Below the pieces are notes generated by a model. It did not search any database. It saw only the letters and a list, made by a program, of their open reading frames with translations, and was not told the DNA's origin. From NCBI GenBank assembly GCA_029531795.1, contig JAPEIS010000009.1, positions 1,798,001-1,862,000 of the forward strand: a stretch of DNA of 64,000 nucleotides. Direction: 5' to 3'. Numbering within the stretch: position 1 is the stretch's first letter; each line of letters begins with the position of its first letter. A program made the position numbers and the translations under genes. Of this stretch, positions 45,071 through 57,700 are shown one piece after another. Source of the DNA: Sclerotinia nivalis. Taxonomy: Eukaryota; Ascomycota; Leotiomycetes; Helotiales; Sclerotiniaceae.

Positions 45071-47021
45071 ATGTTTACTACTCTATTTCTGCTCCCCTCA
45101 ATCTCACTCGTCAACGCGCAATCAAACATGGTACCGATAACTTGGTCTTCGGTTGTTTATACATACTATGGGGAGATGACACCTACAATCGTCAATGCTA
45201 CTACTCCTACTCTCACACCTCTCGGAGCTACTCAGCTTTATAATTCTGGATCCATCATCCGAGACCGTTACCTAAGTTCTACCGCAACTCAGCTCACTCT
45301 TGGACTACCAATAAATGGCCTAAGCGATCGATATATCATCAATAATCAACTGCAAGTATGGAGTACAGGTGATGAATATGTGGTTGGAAGTGCGCAAGCT
45401 TTTATGCAGGGGCTTTATCCTCCTGTGCCAGGAGTACGGGGAACAGATAGTGTATGTCCTACATCTCAATCTACCCTCTTTTTGTTCCCGTCTCCGACTC
45501 TCTTAGAATTTCTGTATTATTTTGGCCAATTACTAAATTTAGAAACTGCAATGGAAGCAGGTACTAGCCAATGGTTCAGTTATCAACTATCCTCTTGGTG
45601 GTTATCAGTATCCCAAGATCAACTCGTTGAGTGAAATGGATTACAATTATATTTGGTAGACCCCCCCCCCCCCCTCTCTTTGCGGTCGGTCATTTTCGCT
45701 CATTGTAGAATATCCGCTGATTCCTTCAAGGATTGCAGGAAATGATCAATGTAGAACCTACGACATTGCAACGAAATTTTCAAAGACATCTCCAAATTCA
45801 ACATCTTTGATAGCTAGCACTGAGTATTTTTACCTCTCCCTTGCCAATACCTTTTTCGCTGGCATTTATACCTCTATGATTAACTATGGGAACGCAATCG
45901 ATCTCTACTACCATGCCCTCTATCAATATAATCATAACAGTTCCATTTCCGACATGCCAAACTCTTTCGGCCTTCTGCAAACGCTGAATGGTTTTGCGTC
46001 AGAACAAGCTATCTCTTTCAATACACCTAGCGCTGGCTCCAGTATTCAATATATCGCCGGTCAGACTTTCGCATCGAAAATTATTCAACAATTCCAACAG
46101 ACCATCTCGAGTTCTGGGATCAGCGACAAGCTATCTCTTTACTTCGGATCTTACGAGCCAATGTTAGCATTCTTTTATCTCTCATCGCTCTCAACTTCGG
46201 ATGTCACAGGAAGGCGCTTCTCTATGTTGCCGGACTACGGAAGTATGATGGCATTCGAGTTGTTTAGTTATGTTGAGGAAGGGCAAGGCGATTCATCAAC
46301 TCTTTTCCCAAACGCGAATGAGTTATGGGTAAGATTCATATTCCGAAACGGAACATCAGATACCGACCCTCTAATATCTTACCCCCTTTTTAACCTCGGC
46401 AATTCAGAGGTGGACATGAAGTACAATGATTTTGTCACAGAGATCGGAAATTTCGCCATGAATGATTTAAACGACTGGTGCAGTGCTTGCGCCTCCATCT
46501 CTTTGTTCTGCGAGGCCATTCTCAGTAACGAGTCTTCCAATTCAGATCCAAAAAACAGTGCGGTTTTACGATCAAAAGGGGTAAATGGTGTGGTTGGTGG
46601 AATTATTGGTGCGATTGTCACTCTGGTAGTTTTGATTCTCGTTGCGTTGATACTTGCGCTCCTTGGCTTCAGGATGCAATACCGTGAGAAGAAGGTTGCG
46701 CGCTCCGTGGGAGGCGTCGGTATCCTAAAACGGGGCTCACCCACTGGCGGTGGAGGGTTTAAAGGTCCGGAAAAACTTGCTTCAGATACAGATCTCAATA
46801 TAGTTCATGAACCTCGAGTTGGTGCTACCATAAAGCACGAGAGACTGGGCAGTTGGGAAATGGGTAATGCGCCTGGAAGCAATAGTATACGCTTGGATAA
46901 AGGACCTAGTTGGGGCCAGGAAAGAGTAGTAAGTACTGCGGATTACAGTAGAAGAAGCGAAGATGGGATAGGAAGTCACGATCCTTGGGGAAAGGGTGTG
47001 CAGAGTAAGGACTATGTTTGA
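45071..47021 (+). CDS. Histidine-acid-phosphatase-like membrane protein, 594 aa
   Basis: Exons are 45071-45451, 45543-45655 and 45731-47021. Introns are 91 bp (branch TTACTAAAT) and 75 bp, and the frames join exactly. An N-terminal signal peptide (MFTTLFLLPSISLVNAQ) precedes a domain laid out like histidine acid phosphatases (TPLGATQLYNSGSIIRDRYL, PLGGYQYPKI, YNYIWIAGNDQC). Near the C-terminus a long membrane segment (GGIIGAIVTLVVLILVALIL) is followed by a basic cytoplasmic tail. The family nucleophile motif RHGxRxP is replaced by YYGEMTP (residues 32-38), so catalysis by the usual mechanism is doubtful. The second exon is needed to keep the frame; without it the gene would look frameshifted. 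Confidence 0.85.
45661..45674 (+). repeat. Run of 14 C
   Basis: A homopolymer of 14 cytosines lies in the second intron of the phosphatase-like gene, five bases after the donor. It is prone to length change and sequencing error but does not affect the coding frame. Confidence 0.95.
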
Positions 47022-48270
47022 CCTGTGGTAATGTTTGATTCGTAGGCTGTTAGGTGGGCTTGGTCATATGTTCTACTTTTTTACATCTGTCTATGGTGTC
47101 TGGGAAGTCATGATTGTAGAGGATGGAGTTTGACAATGGCAATAGCATGGTATGGTGATATTGCTGTTCTCTCATAGGGTCGAGCAACTGGGCAAATCAG
47201 GCCAGATAATCTGGGCCATGCGAAGTGGACATTGATACAACCCCATCGTTTTGTTTCTTACTCTCTTTCAAGGTTATGATACCTCTTCTCCGCATTTGTG
47301 GAGGTCAATTCGGAGATGTCAAATGAAGTCTACGTCAAAATGCAATGTCTCTAGAAAAACAACGTTACTTTTCACTTCATGTTTGATAGCTTTCGTGAAG
47401 ATGTAAGGACACTGAGTCATTAGTGAAAATTCCTTCTAGAGAATTTATCGTGAAATTTTGCGAAAGGTTCCACCGTCTAATATAATACACATTGGTAGAG
47501 CACAATCTATGGCTTGTTACCTCCAAAATCTTAAGAAATACCCCTGGTATTGTTTTTAGGTCAAAGAGCCACCTCCAGCTTTCCATCCTGAACCACTGGA
47601 TTATTTTGCATCGCAATGTTATACCTCCCCACTCTAGTGGAGTATCCTGCATACCACGTACAAAAGCTGGTGGGAATGAGGTTTCCGATGCAGACAAATA
47701 TCGCAAGTGCGACTGTCCATTTCTTCAAGTTTAAACATTTTTCATCCTTCAATTTAATTATCATTGATTCGAAGACTTAGGTTTACTCATAGCTTCCGCA
47801 GGTTTCTTGGTATTGTGGGAACATTTCTATTCGAGATATTATCGTCTTCTGACTAGATAAGTCTGTCTACCTAGTATCAGATAATCTACCATGAAGCAAA
47901 TGTACTTTTGCGCACCTTTGATATACTTCTGGTACAGCTATCTCAAATAGATCCCCTTGATTATCTTTATCGGATGGGGCTAACGACGGCTGGCAAAGGA
48001 AGATAAATTCCTGCCACAGAAAAAATTGATTCTATTGGGATATAATTTCGACAACTCACAAAACCAGGAAGGCAGTGTTGAATGTGGCTGTTACAAAAGA
48101 ATTAAGCTCTGGTCCTTTTGTTCTGAAAACGGAAAATGTCATTCCGAAAACAGAAAATATATAAATGGAGGGTGATTCTTGATCGTGGAACAAATTATTT
48201 TGGCCACTTGAAAAGTTTCTCGGTCGATCTTCAACGCCTTATGGTTTCCACCGCGATGCTCTGGCATCTT
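47022..48270. other. Intergenic region
   Basis: No gene is supported. A 67-codon minus-strand frame from ATG 47764 contains a hydrophobic stretch (WTVALAIFVCIGNLIPTSF) but has no further support. Confidence 0.4.
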
Positions 48271-49017
48271 TTAGAACCACGTACATCTCATCACGGTCTC
48301 CTTCTTAAAGTAGTTTAGCACGCACGATTTCTGAGGCTTTCTATAAGGAATAGAATCATAACCTCTACTATCGCTAGCGATGTCAATAACTTCACTTTCC
48401 TGCAATGCAACGCCGAAATTATCGTTCCTGGTTGGTCTTATCCCGGACTCTATACGATATCGCAAGTTTTCTTTTAACGCTTCTTCTCCACGGAGAAACT
48501 CTCCTCGTTGATTAACTTTGTTTTCTTCATCACGTCGTCCCTTTTGAGATAGCCAATACAATAAGTAATATAGACATTCTTTATATGCCTCTTCTTGGTC
48601 GGAGCTCTTGTGCTTGAATTCGTGTGTTGCTTGATCTATCACTCCGTACCCTAATAGAGATTCTTAGTTTCATCGATTTGTCTGAATGATACAAGGAGGA
48701 AGAAGAGAAAATACTCACAACCATCACTTTGACAAACTTCCAGCGCGCCAACGTAATCTTCTTCCGCCTGTTTGGCATGTTCCTTGTCAAGAAGTACTGG
48801 ATCTAAGTCACTATCTTGATGTAAGCTTTTCTATTCTCGAGCCATGAAATACATACAACGGTGCTTGTCCTAACATTGGCTCGTCCTCAGGTTTACTACC
48901 GTTCCAGTCACTTGTCACCGTCGTTTCGTCGTACCATGTACCTGAAGTGAAGTGAAAGCCGACAAGGGAAAAAAGGAAGCAAATGGCCAAAAACAGAATA
49001 AACATAAATCGAATCAT
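48271..49017 (-). CDS. Small predicted membrane protein, three exons, 210 aa
   Basis: The exon model is 49017-48857, 48810-48719 and 48650-48271, with introns of 46 and 68 bp. The first joins APF / DLDPVLLDKEH and the second uses a strong GTGAGT donor. The N-terminus is a single hydrophobic anchor (MIRFMFILFLAICFLFSLVGF), either a signal anchor or a signal peptide. The rest is polar and charged, with a helical segment (EEAYKECLYYLLYWLSQKGRRDEEN). An alternative donor (GTTGTG) would remove one residue pair and keep the frame. I do not recognise a family. Confidence 0.6.
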
Positions 49018-50298
49018 TTCAAAATAAGCCACTTGATTCTCTAGAAAAGTCCGCGATGATATGGATCTATGATTCTTCTTCAGACTCTAGAACAAAGAGA
49101 GTTCCATAGTAGTACTAAACATTCCACAAAGAAACTAGCTTTTATTCCGAAGGCAGATATTTTACAGCAGACATGTCGCAGATATTGCGGAAGCTTTATC
49201 ACGGGGGTTGACGCACCCAAAGAATAATAAAAGATGTATGTGCTTGGCGAATGCACACTTCAAAGTAAGATTGTCAATTGTCATGATATGGACTCGCATA
49301 TCTATTACCCAATAAGAAGATAATTAACCTCCATGTAAACTCTCACCCCATGATTGATCTCTTTGTCACAGATGCGCCAGGCTGGCATCTCGGTTCCTTT
49401 TTTCTTCTTGCAAAACAGAAATTCAAACACACGACATAGGCACAGTTTTTTGTTTGCATATTCTCTGCATCATGTGGATCCCGCCATGTAAATTAAGGAG
49501 TAAAGATGACAAACTCATTGATTGAAGAGCATATTAGAGCCTAATAATATTCAACATTATTGAAATATTTTAGAGGTTCAGTGATATTGAATTCTACATC
49601 ACCTCCGGGAATACTCACCTAAAGTGTATTGATCAAATATACGGAATACAAGCAATTCTAGTATGAATATTAGGGATGTGGGATCTTGATGTTGCGAAAG
49701 TCTCCTGTTGTGAGGTGCGACATGCAGTCAAATCATCTTGCTCGATTTAGTTTTCTCGAAAGAATTGTATTAACGTAGCGTACCCAATAGATCATCGGCG
49801 GGAAGCTCTGCTCTTCTAGTCCAAAAACTTATGAATGTGGCTTTTGAATTCAAGAAGGATTAAATTAGGGTTATGATTTGCAGGAGCGTGAGATTCCCAG
49901 CCACGTCCAGGAAAACTATCCTTTGAAATTGGGTGTCAGGAACGAAGTATTCATTAATTACGACACTACAAATGTGCGGGTATTATTGTGCGATCTAAGA
50001 TCAAATATTTTCTATCCCGTATTTATTCCTTTCGAAAAAGTTCGGCTTCTGATTGGCTCACGGGAACTAACCACTCTAGCTTTCAATAGTAGGGCAACAC
50101 ATCACACACAAAATGCTACATTGCTAATTTTTTCTTAACTCTGTACCTCACATAATATAACCTTGAAAGATTTCGCTCAGTCACCCCATTATTGAGCATC
50201 ATCAATCACACATCAAAATCAATCCACTTCAGAAGCAGTATAAATTTACATCGGCACGACTCGGTTTAAGCCTTTTTCAACCTCCTATATTTCGACAA

Positions 50299-50460
50299 AT
50301 GTATCATAGAGGGCCTTTTAAGGATGAGGCCATGTGGATGTTCATAATCATGTACATTGCAGTCTCAGTGATTATTGGTGTTGTTATTTGGTGGGCAGGC
50401 CGCGCTCGCCGCCGCGGACTCAATTTGAATGGCGATGAAGAACAACCCATCATTTTGTGA
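50299..50460 (+). CDS. Micro-ORF, 53-aa single-pass membrane protein
   Basis: ATG 50299 to TGA 50460 encodes MYHRGPFKDEAMW followed by one hydrophobic segment (about residues 13-31, FIIMYIAVSVIIGVVIWWA). A strongly basic stop-transfer (GRARRRG) and a short acidic end (NGDEEQPIIL) follow. The arrangement of anchor, positive cluster and tail is typical of small membrane proteins and unlikely in random AT-rich DNA. No intron is needed. Function is unknown. Confidence 0.5.
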   Translation: MYHRGPFKDEAMWMFIIMYIAVSVIIGVVIWWAGRARRRGLNLNGDEEQPIIL

Positions 50461-51474
50461 CAGTGTTACCAACAGCTCCTGATTGGGAATTGGATGATAC
50501 TAAGGGGTATCATATGGTGCAGCAAACAATAGAAGGAATTCTGATTTTCTTTTTGAGAACCGCGGTTCTCGCAATCATCCATTTTTTCACAACAACATCA
50601 ACCTGCAATGGAGGTATCCCGGCCCTTTCGAACTCAGTCGGATATTGGAAATTGGGTTCAAAGGTTATGCATATAGGCGGATAAGAGCTTATTTTCGTTG
50701 GGTTTTCTAAATGAATCTTGGAGGTCCAGTCATGGGAAAGTCATGGTTTTCGGGTGATGGCAGTGAAGTTCTAGGAGGTGGAGTGTTAAGGGTGCATAAC
50801 CGACACTGAGAAGTTCTATAACTTAATATAGAGGCAAATAAATCTTAAAACTTCAATAGTCTGGCCTATCTTTAATAATCAAAAAATCTTTTTACTTCTC
50901 AAGGAGCTCCGAGCCTATACTTGTAATGAAATATTTACTTGAACCTGATCTTCCAAAAATATCCATAAATCTATTATATACTTAGGTATCTTGTAATCAT
51001 TTAATGTATATAAGTTTATAATCATAATTGACTCCATCGGTAACCCTAAGCGAAGTACATATCTAATTCCTAGCTTTCACTTGCAGAGATCTATACAGCA
51101 ATGGCAGTATCGATTTTGAAATTTTTTGTTTAAATAAATCATATTAGACTATTCGTCAGCTTCAAGTACCGTATCCCGCTTAGAACATGTATTAATTTTG
51201 CCCCTATGAAGTTGCCAGGACTGCTCTACCGTATAAATAAATAAACTATTCTGAGTTCATGATATCTAATTACATTTGGAAAGCTTACTGCTAAGCTTCC
51301 GTACTGGAAATTTAATATTCAAAGGCAACTTAAGTCTCTCAGGTTCTCTATTTATAACACAAAACATCTAACTTTGAAGAAAATCAAGAACCATCTTCTT
51401 CCTACTACCTTCTCCTACTTCCACATAGACGACACCAATATCCGTCATCTTATTCTACACTACTTTACAACATT
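50461..51474. other. Intergenic AT-rich region
   Basis: No gene is supported; the interval is AT-rich, especially 50810-51070. It ends at the start of the F-box-like gene. Confidence 0.5.
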
Positions 51475-53116
51475 ATGGCCCCTTCACAGCACAGAGAAGA
51501 TCTTTCCAGGGCCGAGAAGTGGAAGCCGTCCCACCTCGATCATATTCTCGTCAATAGCATCATCAAACTTGGTGAACAAGACCTAAAACAAGAAAAGGCA
51601 ATGTCACAAGCACGTCTCTGGGATGACGATACAGGTAGTGATGAAAAGGACATGCTCAAAAATTATGTTACGGAGAACTGGGTTAAGGATGTTATCTTCC
51701 TCAAAGATGGACAAAAATGTATTATTGCGAAGGGTACGTAACAAAAGACCTCTTGAGAACCTAACTAATATCGTGCAGATATCGGTCTGCGTAAAGATGT
51801 TTGCTATTCATGGTATTCAGGTTGCGTGGACGATCGAAATCGAAAATACTGCATCGACCCACATCGCCAAACACTCAAGCAAATCGACCATACAAGCAAG
51901 AATCGGAGAGCTTTCATGAGGGGTATCCGACACAAAAGTGAAGGAGAGTGGCGCTTGCCAGAAACCCATGGCCGCCATTTTTCGAAATTCCCGCGAGGTA
52001 AGTCGTACTATAACTGCATTTCCAACTTTGAAGTCTAGTTCTCTTGGTTTGCCTTCACACCAACACCCAAAATTCAACTATATATCATGCATCAAGCGTG
52101 AATTATGCTTCCTTTGCATTGAGTTGTGTCTGTTCAATTTGAGCATCTATTTCATAGATTCCATCAAACATTGTTTGGATATATAACTGACCTTTCATCT
52201 AGAAATCATCGACAACATATTAAGTAACCTCTTGCAAGTCTCGGATGCCGCACTCGCTCCCCTTGTCGTAACAAGCAACTGGAAAAAGTGCTTTACCGGC
52301 TCATCGCACTATACAATCCACAAAGACGGTTATAATATTGATCCATACACAACGACGGAGATTGGTGTGCTCACTCAAACTAAAGAGGGCAGTTTGATGG
52401 TATTGCGAAAGATCTACAGAAGCGAATTAGACGCGACATGCCTAAGAGTATGCAAAGCCTGGAAAGACGCTGGAGGGAGCTTGTTATATCGATTTAACTG
52501 CTACACCTTCGGCACCAATAAACCAACTTGGGAGGGGAGTCCTCCGACTTGGATGGGCAACGAAATTTGGAGACCACCTGCGGGTAAACCTTATCTCATG
52601 GCTGAAGATGATTCGCCTAGAATTTTCAAGGCCAGAATCGAGAGAGGTATTAGAAACATTAAGAACCGAGTGGCCATCAAAAATTTAGTAGGCTGGGTTT
52701 ATCATGATCCTTTCCTACGCTTTTTGTACACGATTGGCGCCAGAAATGCAGCCCTCCTTCATACTCTGCAGTTCTCGGGCGAGGTTCGCTGCCATCGATG
52801 CCACAAAGGACACTTTTGTAATGATTGTCTTTTGGAGAGCTTGCGAGTTTACGTTCCCATCATTAACGCAGTCTGCCCCAATGTACGAAAATTGGTCCTG
52901 CGCCCCCAAGGAGATGGAAGTGTCCAGGAACTGGAGATATTTGAGCAAAAGCTCCTGCAATTCTTTGAAGGAGACCTTCGACTTCTAAAATCTATCACGG
53001 AATTGGTAGTAGTTGATGTTCTGTTGGACAATGGTGAGAGAACAATTTCAACGGCTCAGCTTGCCAAACCCACAGTCACTTATTTCCGAGAGAGAACTTT
53101 ATCGTCACATCAATAA
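51475..53116 (+). CDS. F-box-like hypothetical protein, 463 aa
   Basis: Exons are 51475-51733, 51779-51997 and 52203-53116. Introns are 45 bp (branch CTAAC) and 205 bp; both are phase 1. Exon 2 ends and exon 3 starts in a segment like an F-box (RHFSKFPREIIDNILSNLLQVSDAALAPL, then LRVCKAWKDAG). Such segments link substrates to SCF ubiquitin ligases. Later a Cys/His cluster CHRCHKGHFCNDC (about residues 370-382) could bind zinc. The C-terminal part has leucine-rich character (LRLLKSITELVVVDVL). Target and role are unknown. The F-box call is tentative because the motif is weak by eye; the exon model itself fits well. Confidence 0.7.
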
Positions 53117-54625
53117 GCATGACCACGAATCTACGAGCGAATGGTTTAGGAAACTATATGGCTCGAAAACCTGGATTTTGGGACTTTGAAAAATTTGAGG
53201 GGTGGACACTTATGGCAAGAACTGGGAAGAATTTATTGTGCATATATCAGGGAAGGTTTGTGGGGTGTTTGTTTGAGAATATGGCTAAGGGTTGATGTGG
53301 AACAGGTAGCGATAAAAATGCAGCGAGTTATTACATTGCGACTCTTGAATCATGCCTTCCTTGAATGAATGCATTAATTCATACTCTTGAAGATATCACG
53401 AATGACTTCATCGTTGCTGTTGGCCAAAAACTAATGAATGTTGACCTTGTCATTTTGAAATAATTTAAAGATTCAAGCTATGCAGATATTGAAAATTATT
53501 CTTCAATTACTTTACACCATTTCCCATGTCCTGTTGGCACCATCGGTAGTCTTGAACAGCAAAGCAAAGAGTATGAAAATATGGAAAAGGCGGGAGAAAG
53601 CTACTTCGCTGCCCCCCGTTCCGTCCTACGATCACTTGAATAGGAGAAAAAAGGCCTCTGACTGGACTAATAACTTAGCTGATTGAGTTGAGGACCTCAC
53701 AATAGTATGGTTGTGTCACTGGTACATGTACGAGATGTCGCTCAAAGGGCGAAGCTAACAAGGAGAGGGTGTCTGTCGTCTGCGGTTACACAGTGGAAAG
53801 TTGTGAGCGGAAGGGGGCATTGTTATTACCACTACCACTAGGTACTGTGGACCTTTGATTACATAATCTTTTATCTGATAAGACATTATAAATAGTTCCT
53901 TTCGTAATCAACTTTCTAATACTATTCCTTTTTCAGTATCTACACTACAAAACCATGGTATCGGGTGGCTGGTGCTTGTTTTTTTTTCAGTGGGTACGTA
54001 CTCGAGTAGAGTAGTGGGTAATATTATATAACCTTGAGCCCTATCAACCCCAGCAATGTATAATTCAATCAAGCCACATTCCATATTTATCTTATCCACA
54101 GCCAATTAAATTAAAATCCTGAATAGCTTCATGTTTCATCCATCATGATCCACGCCTTTTATGTATAATGACGTCGACTTTCAAAAAAAAGGATCTAGAA
54201 CTAAGCTCAAAAATAAATTTATGCCATCTTTCTAAAAGTTGCCTTGGAATGATGAAGTTCTGGCCAATGTGGGCTGCTGGGAGGTGATAAGGTTGTATCT
54301 TTTCCACTTTAAATCCTGCAGGTGCGACCGACTTTTGGGTTTTGTTGGTGTGGGTAGGTATTATTGTTGATGTTGCTTTGAAGATATCTTCTACCTCTAC
54401 TTCTTCAACTTCTACTTCTTCTTCTTCTTCATCATCATCTTCTTCTCTTCATCTTTCTATCTTCTTTTCTGCGTACCTTCGCGCCGTGTAATTATCATTT
54501 TCATTCTTTGAAGCTTCTCTCCATTGGAGTAGTGGACGACGGAATTATCGATATCTGTGAGTATCACAAACCTTTATACTTCCGAATCCTCCACCAACAA
54601 TACGAAAGGCGCGCAATCAACAATC
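53117..54625. other. Intergenic region with CT-rich microsatellite
   Basis: No gene is supported. The part just upstream of the App1-like gene, about 54391-54460, is a run of CTT/CTTCAT-type repeats, a pyrimidine tract often seen in fungal promoters and 5' UTRs. Confidence 0.5.
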
Positions 54626-56244
54626 ATGATTGCAACTCTCCCTCAAGTGCTTCTTGCACTTATTCCAGTGGCTTTGGCAGCTCCGGCGCCACATCCAGTA
54701 GCTCAACCAGTTCCTCATCCTATGATTACTCCACGAGCCTCTCTGGCTGACAGAACACCATCAAAAGTCGTCGAAGAAAGGGGGGTAATTAGCTCGGCCG
54801 TATCATCTATCAAGGGTCTAGAAAGCTATCTTACCAGTGTTATCGGAACGTATCCATCGTATATTGCGAGCGGGGTACCCAATTTCTTCCAAGACTTTCC
54901 GACTGGAAGTGCTGTGCAAAGTAGTTTGGGGATTAGTGATAGTGATTTGGCCGCTACTCCTACACAGGTTTTGAATATCCCGTAGGTTTACCTACTTTTC
55001 TCGCACTCTATTGTTTACCGCGATACTAATCATCAAACAGAGGGTATGCGAATTGGACTGATCAAGGCTGGAACCTTCGTGTCCACGGAAATGTCTTCAA
55101 ACAACCAAACATCTCAGAATCCAAGCTCAACGAGCTAGCAAACGTCTTCCTGGTCGGTACCTCAATCGAAGATCTGCCCGCCCCTCAACAATCCCAAGCC
55201 CGAAATCTCACTGCCGAAATTTTCGTCGTACAACAAGGACATGTCAACGTCTCATTCAGTTTAGAGCCTGCAGCGTCTCAAGGCGGAGATGGAGAAAGTG
55301 GTGGTGGTGATGCGGTGACACCAGCGGGAGGAGCGCAAAATATTACACTTGTGGGACAAACAACTGTTGAGGGTGATTACGATCAATTCATTCAAATCGC
55401 CAATGTCTCGGGACCTGGTGGATACCTTGCTCCTGGTAATGATACAACGGATATCCAACGATTGGATGTTTACGCCGATGGCACCTTGGCCGGAAACGCA
55501 ACATCATACCTCGTTCCCGAGTCAGGTCTTACCATAATTTCAGACATTGACGATATCCTTCGTATTACAAAGATTTACGAACCAAAGGAAGGTCTCCTAA
55601 ACTCTTTCGCGAGGCCGTTCACACCATGGATGAACATGCCCGACATTTACGCCAACTGGTCTCGCAGTATTCCCAACTTTCACTTCCATTATTTGACCAC
55701 TACCCCCGAGCAAGTAACAAGGAACTACATGCAATTCATCTATGATACCTACCCAGGAGGATCTTTTGATACCAGACCCCTCAATTTCTCAGATGTCTCT
55801 GCAACACTCTCGATTCGAAAGTACTTACTTACCAAGGTCTTCGAGACATATCCCAACCGCAAATTTATTTTGATAGCCGACACTTCCAATTCAGACGTCA
55901 TGAAAGATTACCCGGAGATGGTAACGGATTTCCCTGGACAAGTCCAATGTATCTTCCTACGCAACACATCTGCCACCGACAGTGGAGACAAATTTCCATA
56001 CCAGACATCGGGCTTTAAGAATTTGAATCAGTCACAATACATGTTCTTTTTAGTACCAGATGATCTTACGAATCTTGATATTGTCAATGGACAATGTTAT
56101 AATTCTACAATTCCCCAAAACCTCACATTCAGTGAGCAAGGACTGCCATTTGGATTGAGTAAGAGTGGTGCTACGAAGACGACGACAATTGGACAGAGTT
56201 TGGTTTGGGTAGCTATGATTGCAGCTTTCATGGTTGCATTGTAA
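54626..56244 (+). CDS. Secreted App1-like phosphatidate phosphatase domain protein (DUF2183), 519 aa
   Basis: Exon 1 is 54626-54981 and exon 2 is 55041-56244, with a 59-bp intron (branch ACTAAT). A signal peptide (MIATLPQVLLALIPVALAAP) starts the protein. The middle resembles App1: GYANWTDQGWNLRVHGNVF, then the HAD-like motif SDIDDILRITKI (Asp287, Asp289) and PFTPWMNMPDIYANWS, NFHFHYLTTTPEQ, KFILIADTSNSDVMKDYPEM. In yeast App1 this family removes phosphate from phosphatidate. Here the usual Thr of DxDxT is Ile291, and the protein appears secreted, with a hydrophobic GPI-like end (LVWVAMIAAFMVAL). Activity is therefore uncertain. Confidence 0.85.
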
Positions 56245-57700
56245 AGATGGGGTGAGATGATGCATTGGATATGACTCGGCGTTCAGGAAGTTACTTTTTC
56301 ATGTGAGATATCAAGATTCGCAAGATACCTTAATAATATATAGATGATGATCCTCCCATTCTTTCTACACTTTATGCTCTTGTGTAAATAACGTTATACG
56401 CTTGGATTTACATTTTTGTTCTGACAGTTGAACCACGGATTCGGTGCTTAGCAACATTTTATATTCTTTGTATATTTTCTGCTGCCAAAATCGAATCGAT
56501 GTGTACGAATCAGTTTTCCTATGCGGTGAGTCTTATATGTAAAGCCATCCTCTATGCATACATTTCTCCCTTTATTCACGCGTTAGACAGTTACCTTAAC
56601 TCCCACCCAACCAAACCCAATCATTCATTTCCTTATCCGTAATTCAAACCTATCACGGATTCCAATTACTTCCCAATCCCTTCCCTCCCAATTGCAAGAC
56701 AACCAAAGCAAAATGACCATCAACGGACAGTCTACCCTCACCGCTTCTTCAATCCCTTCACACTTACTTCCACCCACTTCAACAGCCCATCTATCGCTAA
56801 ACGGCCACCTATTATCCATTACTGATGATTGCCCATAGATCATCAACGAACAGTTACCTCACAATTCCCATCGTTGTATCTAAGCCGGCGTTCAAATATT
56901 CCAGTCAGGTTTTACCCAAGTCTGGCGAGAATCAAGAGATACTCCGCCTTCTGAGTGGATGGTTAGATGGTATGTTTTCTTGCATTTTGAATTTTATATG
57001 CAGAGTTTGGGAAGGTGGATAGGTTTAGTAAAATGTAAAGAGTGGGAAATAATTAAGGGCATGCTGACATGCACGGTGTTGACGTTTCCATCACTTGGAA
57101 TTTTCACGGATGCGAGGACATCGTTGGTATCAAGTGTTACGTGTAGCTTTTGGAATCATTAGATCGGTTTCTCCATATACTTGTCTTGAAGATGAGGTTG
57201 TGATATTCGAATCATTTGTCCCCGCGACCAGCGTTGCTGTTGAGTGTACTCTATTCAATGGGCTTAATCTACTAAAGATTACTCCGCACAGGTGGAATTA
57301 GACACACTTCCTTCCTGTTCAAGTTGGGAACTCACATGCATTTCAAGTGATGCACAGGGCAACATATAGGCTCTGACTCTCACGGGGTTCCAAGGTTAGG
57401 CTAATCTTGAGGTCCAGCAGTTGGTCTGAAAATTTTAAAATTCTGCGTGACTAGGTCTGACGAGAAACTCCGGGCTAATAAACCCAAAGAATATACCAAC
57501 GCCAAATTATTCCCCTTCGGCGTTTCCAACCCACATTCAAACCTTCAGCATTGCCTCAATTAGCTTCATTTCAAAGTCCTTCTCGGATTCTGCATCATCT
57601 CTCAAATCTCCATACTAGGGGTATTCCATCATCATCGTCGTCGTTATCATCATCATCATCAAATGTCGTCAAAACTGTGTGGTTATAACAAGACCGCAAT
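56245..57700. other. Intergenic region
   Basis: Short open frames only; none supported. A CAT/CAC-type microsatellite (ATCATCATCAT) lies at about 57630-57662, shortly beyond the cutinase stop. Confidence 0.5.

Noticed and set aside
45452..45660. Apparent frameshift in the phosphatase-like gene
   Set aside because: A 91-bp intron (GTATGT, branch TTACTAAAT, TTTAG) and a small exon 45543-45655 restore the frame, so no mutation is needed.
47561..47764. 67-codon minus-strand ORF with a hydrophobic segment
   Set aside because: No splice context, no homologous motif and no clear end; one hydrophobic run alone is not enough.
49878..50138. 86-codon plus-strand ORF
   Set aside because: Composition is not convincing and no motif or intron supports it.
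54400..54460. CTT-rich tract as a coding Ser/Phe repeat
   Set aside because: It lies upstream of the App1-like start codon with no continuous frame; it is better read as a promoter or 5' UTR pyrimidine tract.
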